This document shows positions 1-8,093 of a DNA stretch of 48,498 nt, piece by piece. Every line of letters begins with the position of its first letter. Positions within the stretch are counted from its first letter, which is position 1. The DNA lies in contig CAZVFX010000051.1 in assembly GCA_964626565.1 (NCBI GenBank), positions 1-48,498 of the forward strand, written 5' to 3'. Made by a program: the position numbers and the translations under genes. The notes below the pieces were generated by a model, which saw nothing but the letters and a program-made list of their open reading frames with translations, made no database searches and was not told the origin of the DNA. The DNA is from CAZVFX01 sp964626565 (lineage in GTDB: Bacteria; Myxococcota_A; UBA9042; CAIXZC01).

Positions 1-49
1 GATTATGTAGCTTGTCGATCCTGGCTATGCTGTTTAGCTGATCGTCTCT

Positions 50-1615
50 CTAGGCTTCCGCTTCCGTCAGGATTCTTTCGATTTCTGATCTGATCTTCTC
101 GACAATTCCATAAACACTTCCGCGCACTGTCGCGCCCCCAGCGTTGGCGTGACCGCCGCCTCCCAGCAGCCGGCACACGGAGCCGATGGGGGCTTTGTCC
201 TTGGAGCGGAACGACAGTTTGAAACGGCCGTCATCGAGTTCCCTCATGAACAGGGCTATCTGCACCGTCTCGATGGACACGAAGAAGGATGAAATCTCCC
301 CTGCATCTTCCTGGGCCCCGGAAATTCGCCGCAGCTCGTCTCTGGTCACGTAGGACCAGGCGAACCGCCCGTTGAATTCATACTCGGCGTGGTTTAGCGC
401 GAGGTTGAGGACGCCCACCTGCCGGGGAGAGACCGAGGCGAACAGTTTCTCCTGGATCATGGTTGCTTCCGCACCGGAATCCACCAGTTGTGCGGCCACC
501 TTGAAGGGGCTGGACCGGTCGTTTATGAAGCGAAAGCCGCCCGTATCGAACATGATGCCTGCGTACAGGGCGTTTACCGCGGTTTTGGTCAGCGGGAAAC
601 CGGCGCGGGCCAGCAGCAGGTGGACAAGCTCACAGGTGGACGAAAAGGAGCTGTCGATCACGGTGAGGTCGCCTCGCAAATCCCCTGCCAGATGGTGGTC
701 CAGAACCGCGATATCGTCGACCATTGGGTCCACCAGGCAGCCCGCCCTGCCGATGCGTTCCCGCTCCCCGGTGTCAACCACCAGCAGCAGGTCGGCGCCG
801 TCGGCCAGGTCCGGTTCGATATCGTCGCCGAACAAGGTGGGCGACCGGAATTCCATGAACGAGTATCGATCAGGAATCGGATGGTTGTTGGCGATTATCA
901 CTTCCTTGCCGAGAGAGAGCAGGAACTCCTCCAACGCGATCTGGGCCCCCATGCCGTCCGGATCGGGATTGACGTGGGTAGAGAGGATTATGCGCCGGCT
1001 GGCGAGCAGTCGCCGGATGACCGCGGTGAGCCGGGCCTGGAGACTGTCGGGGTCTCCGCCCCCTTTGAGCGTGCGTACGAACGCGGCCATGATGCGCGCG
1101 GTCGCACCCCAGATAATGTCCCCCTGGTGAACATAGAGGGGGAACTGGTGGCGGACGCCGCCGTGCTCGACATGGATCTCGTAGTCCCCTCGCCGGGCCA
1201 GAAAGACGGCCAGGGGAATGGAGAGGAGCTGTTGCACCTCCTTGGGGTCCAGCCCGCCGGGCGCGGGGTGCGACGTAAAGACCACGTGGGGAGTCATGCG
1301 ATAGCCGGTAACCGTTACACCATCGTCCAGAGCGCCGAGAGCTTCGCAGCTTTCGGGGTCCAGACCGATTTCCTCCCGGGCCTCCCGCAGCGCAGCAGCA
1401 TAGGACGACGCATCGTCGGGTTCCACCGCACCGCCCGGAAAGGAGATTTCACCTGCATGGTGAGCCAGGGTAGGAGCCCGGCGTGTCATTAGTACGTGCA
1501 GCTCGCCGTCCTGCTCCACCAGCGGTACGAGCACCGCGGACTCCCGGCGGTCGAAAAGCGGCAGGGCGAGAGGCGAATGGGCGGATAGGGCAGCGGTGAT
1601 CTGGTCCTTGGTCAT
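50..1615 (-). CDS. Nudix CoA pyrophosphatase fused to DHH/DHHA1 (NrnA-like) phosphoesterase
   Basis: A single 521-residue frame holds two enzymes. Residues 1-195 are a CoA-type Nudix domain: the segment HHAGEISFPGG (52-62) is the signature of NudL-type CoA pyrophosphatases and REAREEIGL (77-85) is the Nudix helix. Residues 205-521 are a DHH/DHHA1 phosphoesterase of the NrnA type: H214, D218 and D220 in HVNPDPDG, D281, the D306-H307-H308 triad, D357, and a GGGGHANAGG substrate loop near the C-terminus. All visible metal ligands are present. Family knowledge: CoA Nudix enzymes release 3',5'-ADP and 4'-phosphopantetheine, and NrnA enzymes convert 3',5'-ADP to AMP and also degrade nanoRNAs. Coupling of the two is inference. 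The start chosen is the ATG at 1615, 7 nt after the folE stop and preceded by GAG; a longer frame reaches 1687 but runs into folE. Probably cytoplasmic. Confidence 0.9.
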   Translation of the reverse strand: MTKDQITAALSAHSPLALPLFDRRESAVLVPLVEQDGELHVLMTRRAPTLAHHAGEISFPGGAVEPDDASSYAAALREAREEIGLDPESCEALGALDDGVTVTGYRMTPHVVFTSHPAPGGLDPKEVQQLLSIPLAVFLARRGDYEIHVEHGGVRHQFPLYVHQGDIIWGATARIMAAFVRTLKGGGDPDSLQARLTAVIRRLLASRRIILSTHVNPDPDGMGAQIALEEFLLSLGKEVIIANNHPIPDRYSFMEFRSPTLFGDDIEPDLADGADLLLVVDTGERERIGRAGCLVDPMVDDIAVLDHHLAGDLRGDLTVIDSSFSSTCELVHLLLARAGFPLTKTAVNALYAGIMFDTGGFRFINDRSSPFKVAAQLVDSGAEATMIQEKLFASVSPRQVGVLNLALNHAEYEFNGRFAWSYVTRDELRRISGAQEDAGEISSFFVSIETVQIALFMRELDDGRFKLSFRSKDKAPIGSVCRLLGGGGHANAGGATVRGSVYGIVEKIRSEIERILTEAEA

Positions 1616-1622
1616 TGCGATC

Positions 1623-2168
1623 TCATTGCTCCATCTTGCGGCCGGCCACGGCCCAGGCCAGTTCCGGACGCCGCTCGAATTCGCCACTGACGTGCATGGT
1701 AGCCATCGCGGCCTTCTCCTGCTTCACTCCCCTCGCCACCATACACAGGTGGAGAGCTTCGAGGTAGACCATGCAGCCGGCAGGTTCGAGAACCTCGTTG
1801 ATGGCGTCGAGGATCTGCTGTCCCAGGCGCTCTTGCACCTGGAGCCGGCGGGCAAATATCTCGGTGACCCTCACCAGCTTGGAGATTCCCACCAGGTGCT
1901 CACCGGGGAGAAATGCGATGACGGCGTCGCCGACAAACGGAAGCAGATGGTGTTCGCAGACACTGACAAAGCTGACGTCCCGGCACACCACCATCCCTTT
2001 TGAATCAGCGGGAAACACTGCGGACTCAAGCACTTCGCCGGCATCGACTCCAAAGCCCGATGTCATGTCCTTGAACGCGCTAAGAAACCGGGCCGGGGTC
2101 TTGGCCAGGCCTTCCCGGTCGGGATCGTCGCCCAACTCAGCCAGCAACGTACGCACCATCTCTTCCAT
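1623..2168 (-). CDS. folE: GTP cyclohydrolase I
   Basis: Cytoplasmic enzyme converting GTP to 7,8-dihydroneopterin triphosphate, the first step toward tetrahydrofolate. The 181-residue protein is of normal size for the catalytic core. Zinc ligands are visible as C71 and H74 in SVCEHHLLPF and C142 in HLCMVARGV, and the signature FARRLQVQERLGQQI follows at 105-119. The start is the ATG at 2168, because GGAGGAGGAT lies directly upstream; an in-frame upstream extension of 12 residues has no such site. The Nudix-DHH gene begins 7 nt downstream, so the two are almost certainly co-transcribed. Both act on purine nucleotides, but no direct pathway link is known. Confidence 0.96.
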   Translation of the reverse strand: MEEMVRTLLAELGDDPDREGLAKTPARFLSAFKDMTSGFGVDAGEVLESAVFPADSKGMVVCRDVSFVSVCEHHLLPFVGDAVIAFLPGEHLVGISKLVRVTEIFARRLQVQERLGQQILDAINEVLEPAGCMVYLEALHLCMVARGVKQEKAAMATMHVSGEFERRPELAWAVAGRKMEQ

Positions 2169-2241
2169 ATCCTCCTCCTGCAAGGAGCGGGATACTAGCA
2201 ACAATGGGGAGCGTTCGCAACCTTGGCCACGCCTCTTTTGC

Positions 2242-2270
2242 TTGTTTTGACGGGGATGAGGAGATATTAT
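2242..2270 (+). promoter_or_regulatory. Possible sigma-70 promoter for pgsBCW
   Basis: TTGTTT (2242-2247), a 17-nt spacer and TATTAT (2265-2270) lie between folE and pgsB. A start site about 7 nt downstream would leave only a few nucleotides before the ATG at 2283, so either the leader is very short or the promoter is elsewhere. Confidence 0.35.
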
Positions 2271-2282
2271 GGTGAGGTTCTG

Positions 2283-3500
2283 ATGAGGTGTTCAGTGACC
2301 GGATTTATCTTCCTCGCGGCTTTGGTCGGTCTGCTCGTGGTACTCGGCTTTCTGGAGTACGCTGCGCACCGCCGAAACCTGGCTGCAGTGCCCATCAGAA
2401 TCCACGTTAACGGCACCCGGGGCAAATCCAGCGTGGCCCGCCTGGCCACGTGGGCGCTCAACGAAGGTGGAATCCGCACGTTCGGGAAAACCACGGGCAC
2501 GCTACCCCGGATGATCTTCCCGGATGGACACGAATATCCGGTCTACCGGCCCGGCGGCCACGCCAACGTTCTTGAGCAGCTCCGCATCCTGTCGGTGGCC
2601 CGTGTTCACCGGGCGCAGGCGGTGGTGGTGGAGTGCATGGCGCTGCAGCCCCGACTGCAGTGGCTCAGTGAGCGCAAGCTGGTGCGCGCCAGTCACGGGC
2701 TGATGACCAATGCCAGAGAGGACCATCTTGATGTGATGGGGCCGGGCGAGAGGGACGTGGCGCTGGCGTTGGCGGGCATGACTCCGGTGGGCAAGCAGAT
2801 GTTAACCACGGAGACCCGCAACCTTGACATCTTCCGGGCCGCAGCGCAGGACCGGAGCACCGAACTCATCGAGGTCTCCCGCGCGGATGTGGGTGCGATC
2901 ACCGATGAAGAGATGGACGGCTTCTCCTACGACGAACATCCCGACAACGTGGCCCTGGTGCTGGCGTTGTGCCGGGAAGTAGGAGTTGACCGCCGGACCG
3001 CGCTCAAGGGCATGTGGAAGACGCAGCCCGATGAAGGGGCGATGCGCCGGTACGAGGTAGAGTTCTTCGGGCGGCGGCTCTGCTTTATCAACGGCTTCGC
3101 AGCCAACGACCCGGAGTCGACTGCGCGGGTATGGGAACTCGCCCTGGAGAGAGACCCCGACGTGGAAAAGCGGATCGCAGTGTTCAACTGCCGCGGCGAC
3201 CGGCAGCAGCGCTCGCAGCAGTTGGCCGAAGCTTATGCCGCCTGGCCCCAGGCCGACGGGGTCCTGTTGATGGGTTCAGGCACTTTCGTTTTTGCACGCG
3301 AGGCGACAAAACGTGGGTGCGACCCCACCACTTTCGCTTATGCGGAAGGTGCGGATGCAGGGGCCGTGTTCGAGTTGATCGTGAGCATGGCCGGAAGATC
3401 TGCCGTGGTGGTTGGAATGGGGAATATTGCCGGACCCGGGCTGGAGTTGACTCACTACTTCAGGAACCGGGCGTCGTTGGCTGCACAAGAGGTTGTCTAG
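2283..3500 (+). CDS. pgsB: Poly-gamma-glutamate synthase subunit PgsB/CapB
   Basis: ATP-dependent amide ligase of the Mur-ligase-like PgsB/CapB family, which polymerises glutamate at the inner face of the membrane. The 405-residue protein begins with a hydrophobic anchor (about residues 5-25), then the P-loop VNGTRGKSSVARL (about 40-52), NAREDHLDVMGP, and the family motif INGFAANDPEST. These match PgsB in order and spacing. The ATG at 2283 is chosen because GGTGAGG precedes it by 5 nt and the protein then starts at the usual membrane segment; ATG 2256 and TTG 2223 are in-frame alternatives. The stop codon directly abuts the pgsC start. The product could be poly-gamma-glutamate or a related glutamate or other amino-acid polymer. 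Confidence 0.93.
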   Translation: MRCSVTGFIFLAALVGLLVVLGFLEYAAHRRNLAAVPIRIHVNGTRGKSSVARLATWALNEGGIRTFGKTTGTLPRMIFPDGHEYPVYRPGGHANVLEQLRILSVARVHRAQAVVVECMALQPRLQWLSERKLVRASHGLMTNAREDHLDVMGPGERDVALALAGMTPVGKQMLTTETRNLDIFRAAAQDRSTELIEVSRADVGAITDEEMDGFSYDEHPDNVALVLALCREVGVDRRTALKGMWKTQPDEGAMRRYEVEFFGRRLCFINGFAANDPESTARVWELALERDPDVEKRIAVFNCRGDRQQRSQQLAEAYAAWPQADGVLLMGSGTFVFAREATKRGCDPTTFAYAEGADAGAVFELIVSMAGRSAVVVGMGNIAGPGLELTHYFRNRASLAAQEVV

Positions 3501-3956
3501 ATGGTTGAACTCCTCTCACTGTTTATCGGCTCAGGGCTGGTGGTGAGTCTGCTGTTTTCCGAGCTGTTCGGATTTGCGGCCGGCGGGCTGGTGGTGCCCG
3601 GCTACATCGCCGTGTATCTGGACCAGCCGATCACGGTAGCCAGCACCATTCTGGTCGCCTACCTGGCGTACTTGATCGTCAAGGTGGTCTCCACTTTCGC
3701 CATCGTCTACGGACGGCGCCGAACCGTGCTCACCATCCTGGTGGGCTACCTGCTGGGCGCGGCCATGAAGAGCGTGGCGGGCGCGCAGATAGGCTACCAA
3801 CTCGACATCACGGTCATCGGCTACATCGTGCCCGGCCTCATCGCAATCTGGATGGACCGGCAAGGGGTGATTGAGACCGTTTCCACACTGATTACCGCAT
3901 CGGTGATCACCCGGCTCATCATGATCCTGGTAACCGGGGGGGATTTCACCGCATGA
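3501..3956 (+). CDS. pgsC: Poly-gamma-glutamate biosynthesis membrane protein PgsC/CapC
   Basis: A 151-residue, almost wholly hydrophobic protein of PgsC size with four to five membrane segments. Family-typical stretches include GGLVVPGYIAVYLDQP near residue 30 and IGYIVPGLIAIWMDRQG near residue 110. PgsC works with PgsB in the membrane-bound polymerase and probably helps export the chain. It starts immediately after the pgsB stop (no spacer) and its own stop overlaps the next start as ATGA, so translation of the three genes is likely coupled. Confidence 0.92.
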   Translation: MVELLSLFIGSGLVVSLLFSELFGFAAGGLVVPGYIAVYLDQPITVASTILVAYLAYLIVKVVSTFAIVYGRRRTVLTILVGYLLGAAMKSVAGAQIGYQLDITVIGYIVPGLIAIWMDRQGVIETVSTLITASVITRLIMILVTGGDFTA

Positions 3957-5101
3957 AAGGAATCTACTGGCGTCCCAAACAGGTTTCCCGGAACGTGCTT
4001 CTCCTCATCGCACTGGTCGCTGTGGCCGGCGCAATATCGGTTGAACTGTTCCAGGTGAAGGTGAAACAGAAGTACTTCAAGTCGAAGATGCGAGCGGCCA
4101 AACACATGGCTGCGTCCATGGCCGAACTCAAGCGGCTGCGGCAGGAGTTGGGAATTCCTATCGATACCGAGCACGACCCGGCAACCACCGGCTTGATCGG
4201 CTTCCCCATCTCTCCCATCACCAGCAACTCGGGTTCCCTCGAATCGAAACAGACCACCATGAACCCGAATTTCGCCGCGGTGGTCGTCCACCTGTTGAAG
4301 CGAGCGGGGGTGGAAAAGAATGACGTAATCGCGGTGGGGCTGTCAGGCTCGTTTCCAGCCATGAACCTGGCGGTTTTGAGCGCGTGCGAGACCCTTGAAC
4401 TGACGCCCGTGATAATCACCTCTGCTTCCGCATCGGAATGGGGTGGCAACATCCCCGGTTTCACCTGGCTCGACATGGAGCGCAGGTTGGTCGAAGCCAA
4501 CCTCATCCGCAAGGACTGCCGGAGCGTGGCCGCGTCCATCGGTGGTGTTGAAGACAAGGGCCGCGGCATGCCGAAAGAGGGCAAGAAGCTGTTGAAGACT
4601 CTCATCGAGGATACCGGGATTCCGCTGCTGTGGCCCAAGAGCTTCCACATCGGCGTCGAGGAACGTATGGCGGTATACGAAGAGCACGCGGGCAACGCGC
4701 CCATCAAGACCTACATCAACGTTGGCGGCGGCACCTTGTCGGTGGGCACCGCTTACGGGAAACGCCTCTTCAAGCCGGGCTTGAACCGGAGTCTTCCGCC
4801 CCGGGCCGGCGAGATCGATTCTATTATGGTGCGGCACGCATCCCAGGGGATCCCGGTGATCCACCTCACCAAGATCAAGGATCTCGCGGAGCGGTACGGG
4901 CTGCCTATCATGCCTGTTGAGACCCAGCGTGCAGGCAGGGGCAACATCTTCTACAAAGTGGAATACAACCTGCTGCTGGTCTGGATCTTCCTCGCAGTCC
5001 TCATCGCCTCTCTTTGGCTCCTGGTGCGCATGAACCTGGCCCACCGCTTCGCGGCGGGGAAGGAGCAGAAGAGCGAGACTCTACCTGAACCCATGGTTTA
5101 G
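3953..5101 (+). CDS. pgsW: Poly-gamma-glutamate system protein (PgsW family)
   Basis: A 382-residue protein with one N-terminal membrane segment (about 14-34) and one C-terminal segment (about 343-362), leaving a large domain between them. It matches the family annotated as poly-gamma-glutamate system protein that replaces or accompanies PgsA in many Gram-negative pgs clusters. The central domain has glycine-rich loops such as VGLSGSFPAMN and INVGGGTLSVGTA that suggest nucleotide or sugar-phosphate binding, but no enzymatic role is established. The start overlaps the pgsC stop by 4 nt. No pgsA/capA gene follows, so PgsW may supply the missing export or scaffold role here. Confidence 0.8.
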   Translation: MKGIYWRPKQVSRNVLLLIALVAVAGAISVELFQVKVKQKYFKSKMRAAKHMAASMAELKRLRQELGIPIDTEHDPATTGLIGFPISPITSNSGSLESKQTTMNPNFAAVVVHLLKRAGVEKNDVIAVGLSGSFPAMNLAVLSACETLELTPVIITSASASEWGGNIPGFTWLDMERRLVEANLIRKDCRSVAASIGGVEDKGRGMPKEGKKLLKTLIEDTGIPLLWPKSFHIGVEERMAVYEEHAGNAPIKTYINVGGGTLSVGTAYGKRLFKPGLNRSLPPRAGEIDSIMVRHASQGIPVIHLTKIKDLAERYGLPIMPVETQRAGRGNIFYKVEYNLLLVWIFLAVLIASLWLLVRMNLAHRFAAGKEQKSETLPEPMV

Positions 5102-5129
5102 TCGAACAACTTCTTGAATCAACGACTTG

Positions 5130-5163
5130 CCGGCCGGGGTTGAACCTGCCGGTCCTCTTTTCC
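5130..5163 (+). terminator. Possible intrinsic terminator after pgsBCW
   Basis: CCGGC (5130-5134) pairs with GCCGG (5148-5152), with GGTT/AACC pairing inside the loop, followed by TCCTCTTTTCC. The stem is short and the T tract is interrupted, so this is a moderate candidate. Confidence 0.45.
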
Positions 5164-5185
5164 TACAATGGAATGAGGGGAAACA

Positions 5186-7708
5186 ATGTCGATCTGGACC
5201 ATCTTCAGGCAGGCGACTGCGGGGCTGATTGCCGTGGCGCTGTGCGCCTGCGGGTCGGCAAGAACCGATGGTTCCGTTGCAGACCTGTTTGAAATCGAAG
5301 TTGTGGCTGAGGTTGGAGTCGCTGACGGGGGCGCAACGCTTCCATCAGAAGACCTCATCATCATCGACCTGCCGGAGGATGAGCTTTCTCAGTACGAACT
5401 CGCCGAGAACGAGTTGGACACCTGTGAGGCGCCGAAAGAGTGCCAGCCTGCGCAAAACCCGTGCCTCGTTCCGGTGTGGTCGTGCAAAATGTCGACCTGC
5501 GTGTATTCCCCGGGCAACGAGGGTGAGCCGTGCGACGATAAGAACTGGTGCACCGCAAACGAACGGTGCGCCAACGGGTTGTGTTTGGGAGGAGAGGAGG
5601 TCGACTGTTCGGACGGGACACCGTGCACAATCGATCTGTGCGAACCGGAAACGGGGTGCTACCACGAGAAGTCGGATGAGTGCTGCGATGACGGCGCCGC
5701 CTGCACGGCCGACTACCTGGATAGCGAGGGCCAGTGCCAACACTACGACACCGATGCCTGTTGCGACGACGGAAACGAGTGCACAGCCGACTGGTTGCTG
5801 GATGACGGTTCCTGCGCACACAACCCAAACGACAACCTCCCGTGCGACGACGGCAGCAAGTGCACCCTCTTCGACTACTGCAAGAACACCGAGTGCATCT
5901 CCGATGTGATGCTGTCGTGCAATGACGACAACCCCTGCACCGACGACGCCTGCGGCTCAGTAGGCGGCTGCGTACAAGTTTTCAACAGCAAGCCGTGTGA
6001 TGATGACAACTCGTGCACGGTCAACGACAAATGTGGCAGTGGGGCGTGTCAGCCAGGCGAGCAGTTGGAATGCGACGATGGGAATCCTTGCACAGATGAC
6101 TCGTGCTACCCCGAGTGGGGTTGCGTTCACATGTCCAACACTCAGCCGTGCGACGACGGCAACCCGTGCACCATCGATGATGAGTGCAAATCGGGGTGGT
6201 GCCATCCTGGTGGGATGAAGGACTGCAACGATGACAGTTTCTGCACCTTTGACGGCTGCACTCCGGCAACCGGCGAGTGCTCTCATCTGCCTGCTGATTG
6301 CAGTGACGGCAACGAATGCACTGTCGATTTTTGCCATGCGGTGTACGGCTGCGAGTACGAGAAGGTGGCTTGCGATGACGACAACGTGTGCACTACCGAC
6401 TCGTGCGACCCGATGTTTGGGTGCTCATACGAGCCCAATGAAGAGCCGTGTCCGGACGGTTTCTGTCTGGATGGAGAATGCGTGCCGGCATGCGCCGTCG
6501 GCTGGCTCAATTTTGCCGACGAAATTCTTGAGGCCGCAGTAGCGGAGGCGGTGGGCAAGCCCGGTGAGGAACTCGTCTCTGCTGACGTGGAGGATCTGAC
6601 GTGGCTGGCAGCCGAGAATGCCGGCATCCAATCCCTCGTTGGCCTCCAATGTGCGACGGCTCTAAACTCGCTGCACCTGAGGCACAACGAGATCTCGGTC
6701 CTTACTCCGCTGAAATCCGTGCCGCACCTATGGTTCCTCGATCTTGACTACAACCAGGTCAGCGACACGGGCCCTCTGGAAGTTCACAACAAGCTGCTTT
6801 CACTCAAATTGCAGCACAACCAGATTTCCGATCTTGCGTCCCTGGCGCAATCTTCGTCGCTGGAGCAGATCGAGTTCGGTTGGAATCAGGTTTCCGACCT
6901 CTCGCCGCTGGCCGGGCACCACAATCTCATTCGACTCGACGCAATGGCAAATGAGACTAACGACCTCAGTCCGCTGGCGGGGCTCACTGCTCTGAAATAC
7001 ATCACTCTCAGCGGTAATCCGATCAGTGATCTCTCCCCATTATCCGGACTGGAGGATTTGAGACAACTATGGCTGAAGAACACCGAAGTCTCGGACCTGA
7101 CACCCATTCAAGGGTTTCCGAAGCTTCGAGATCTGTGGATTACCGGCTGTCCTCTGGACGACCTGTCAGTCATCGCCACATTGCCGGACCTTGAGAAACT
7201 GCATGCGCAATTCCTGTTGCTAACCGACCTTACTCCACTCATCGGACTGGCAGGGATGAAATCACTCTCGGTCTCATACAATTCGATTAGCGACGCCGGC
7301 CCGTTGGCGAACCTCCATTCTCTCGAAAGACTACGAATGGGGACCAACCCGCTAGCGTCCATTGCACCTCTCGCCGGTCTTACCAATCTCAATGAACTGG
7401 GACTCTGGCAATGCGGAATCACCAGCCTCTCGGAGCTGTCCGGACTGTATCAGCTCACCGTGCTCATGCTGACGGACAACGAGATCTCTGACCTCTGGCC
7501 TCTCGTCGACCTGGCCCAGCTTGAGGTGCTCGAGTTAAGCTACAACCAGATCTCCGACCTGTCGCCCCTGGTCGCTAACCCTGGATTGAGCGCCGGGGAC
7601 GAGGTGAACCTGACAGCCAACCCCATCGACTGTGAGGAGCAGGCGGACAACATCGCCGAGTTGGTCAACCGGGGAGTGGTACTGGAGATCGACTGCCCGC
7701 TGCCTTAG
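5186..7708 (+). CDS. Cys-rich repeat plus leucine-rich repeat lipoprotein
   Basis: An 840-residue surface lipoprotein. The signal ends in the lipobox LCAC with C22 as the lipidated residue. Residues about 80-432 hold roughly a dozen units of the form C-x-D-x-x-x-C-T-x-x-x-C, often written CDDGNPCTDDSC, as found in many myxobacterial surface proteins; the even cysteine spacing implies disulphide pairing. Residues about 433-835 are leucine-rich repeats of about 22 residues with the recurring tail ISDLSPL, like internalin-type LRRs, preceded by a capping helix. A GAGGGG site precedes the ATG. The architecture suggests an adhesin or protein-binding surface factor; the ligand cannot be read from sequence. 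It faces another lipoprotein gene across a repeat-rich spacer. Confidence 0.9.
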   Translation: MSIWTIFRQATAGLIAVALCACGSARTDGSVADLFEIEVVAEVGVADGGATLPSEDLIIIDLPEDELSQYELAENELDTCEAPKECQPAQNPCLVPVWSCKMSTCVYSPGNEGEPCDDKNWCTANERCANGLCLGGEEVDCSDGTPCTIDLCEPETGCYHEKSDECCDDGAACTADYLDSEGQCQHYDTDACCDDGNECTADWLLDDGSCAHNPNDNLPCDDGSKCTLFDYCKNTECISDVMLSCNDDNPCTDDACGSVGGCVQVFNSKPCDDDNSCTVNDKCGSGACQPGEQLECDDGNPCTDDSCYPEWGCVHMSNTQPCDDGNPCTIDDECKSGWCHPGGMKDCNDDSFCTFDGCTPATGECSHLPADCSDGNECTVDFCHAVYGCEYEKVACDDDNVCTTDSCDPMFGCSYEPNEEPCPDGFCLDGECVPACAVGWLNFADEILEAAVAEAVGKPGEELVSADVEDLTWLAAENAGIQSLVGLQCATALNSLHLRHNEISVLTPLKSVPHLWFLDLDYNQVSDTGPLEVHNKLLSLKLQHNQISDLASLAQSSSLEQIEFGWNQVSDLSPLAGHHNLIRLDAMANETNDLSPLAGLTALKYITLSGNPISDLSPLSGLEDLRQLWLKNTEVSDLTPIQGFPKLRDLWITGCPLDDLSVIATLPDLEKLHAQFLLLTDLTPLIGLAGMKSLSVSYNSISDAGPLANLHSLERLRMGTNPLASIAPLAGLTNLNELGLWQCGITSLSELSGLYQLTVLMLTDNEISDLWPLVDLAQLEVLELSYNQISDLSPLVANPGLSAGDEVNLTANPIDCEEQADNIAELVNRGVVLEIDCPLP

Positions 7709-7760
7709 TTTTTGAGTCGAACGTCAACGTCCTTTGACGATTGGGTGTGTACACGACGGC

Positions 7761-7923
7761 ACCAGCCCTTCGACTTGCGGCTGGAAGCCGCGGCGCTCTG
7801 GGTAAACTCCAAGTTCTTTGGCCGGCCGCCTGTGGCGGGCAAACGGCATTCGACATCGGCCATTGAATCAATTACAAGTTTACCCAGAGCGCAGCCGGCC
7901 TGCCGGCAAGTCGAAGGGCTGGT
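7761..7923. repeat. 163-bp element with 47-bp near-perfect terminal inverted repeats (MITE/REP-like)
   Basis: The left arm 7761-7807 and right arm 7878-7923 are reverse complements except for a few central bases; both begin ACCAGCCCTTCGACTTGC and end GCGCTCTGGGTAAAC when read inward. The 70-bp loop has no credible gene. No target-site duplication is obvious. It lies in the gap between two convergent genes, where it could fold as a transcript end. Confidence 0.75.
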
Positions 7924-7975
7924 GATCGAGCGCCGCTACCTATCGTCATCCCGGGTTTTTTCCTAACCCTTGGGG

Positions 7976-8087
7976 GGATCCTTCGACGTTGCTCAGGATG
8001 ACAAATTGGGGATCACTCGACGTTGCTCAGGATGACAAATTGGGGGCTCCTTCGACTTCGCTTTGCTCCGCTCAGGATGACAGATTA
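7976..8087. repeat. Three tandem copies of a CTCAGGATGACA-type repeat
   Basis: Copies 1 and 2 (7976-8009 and 8010-8043) have a 34-bp period and are nearly identical, each carrying TCGACGTTGCTCAGGATGAC. Copy 3 (about 8047-8087) is diverged and holds CCTTCGACTTCGCTTTGCTC before CTCAGGATGACA. Similar low-complexity repeats are dispersed in many bacterial genomes. The CTTCGACTT core is shared with the inverted repeat at 7761-7923. Confidence 0.7.
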
Positions 8088-8093
8088 GCTGCG

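Noticed and set aside
1..49. Left-edge sequence
   Set aside because: Too short to judge; I see no gene end, hairpin or promoter in it.
488..1492. Long plus-strand frame opposite the Nudix-DHH gene
   Set aside because: It is a shadow of the minus-strand gene, with no recognisable domain; the opposite frame has clear catalytic motifs.
7976..8087. CRISPR array
   Set aside because: Repeats are directly tandem without unique spacers and only three copies exist; no cas gene is present.
7709..8093. Small frames within the repeat-rich spacer
   Set aside because: They consist of inverted-repeat and tandem-repeat translation, without ribosome sites or domains.
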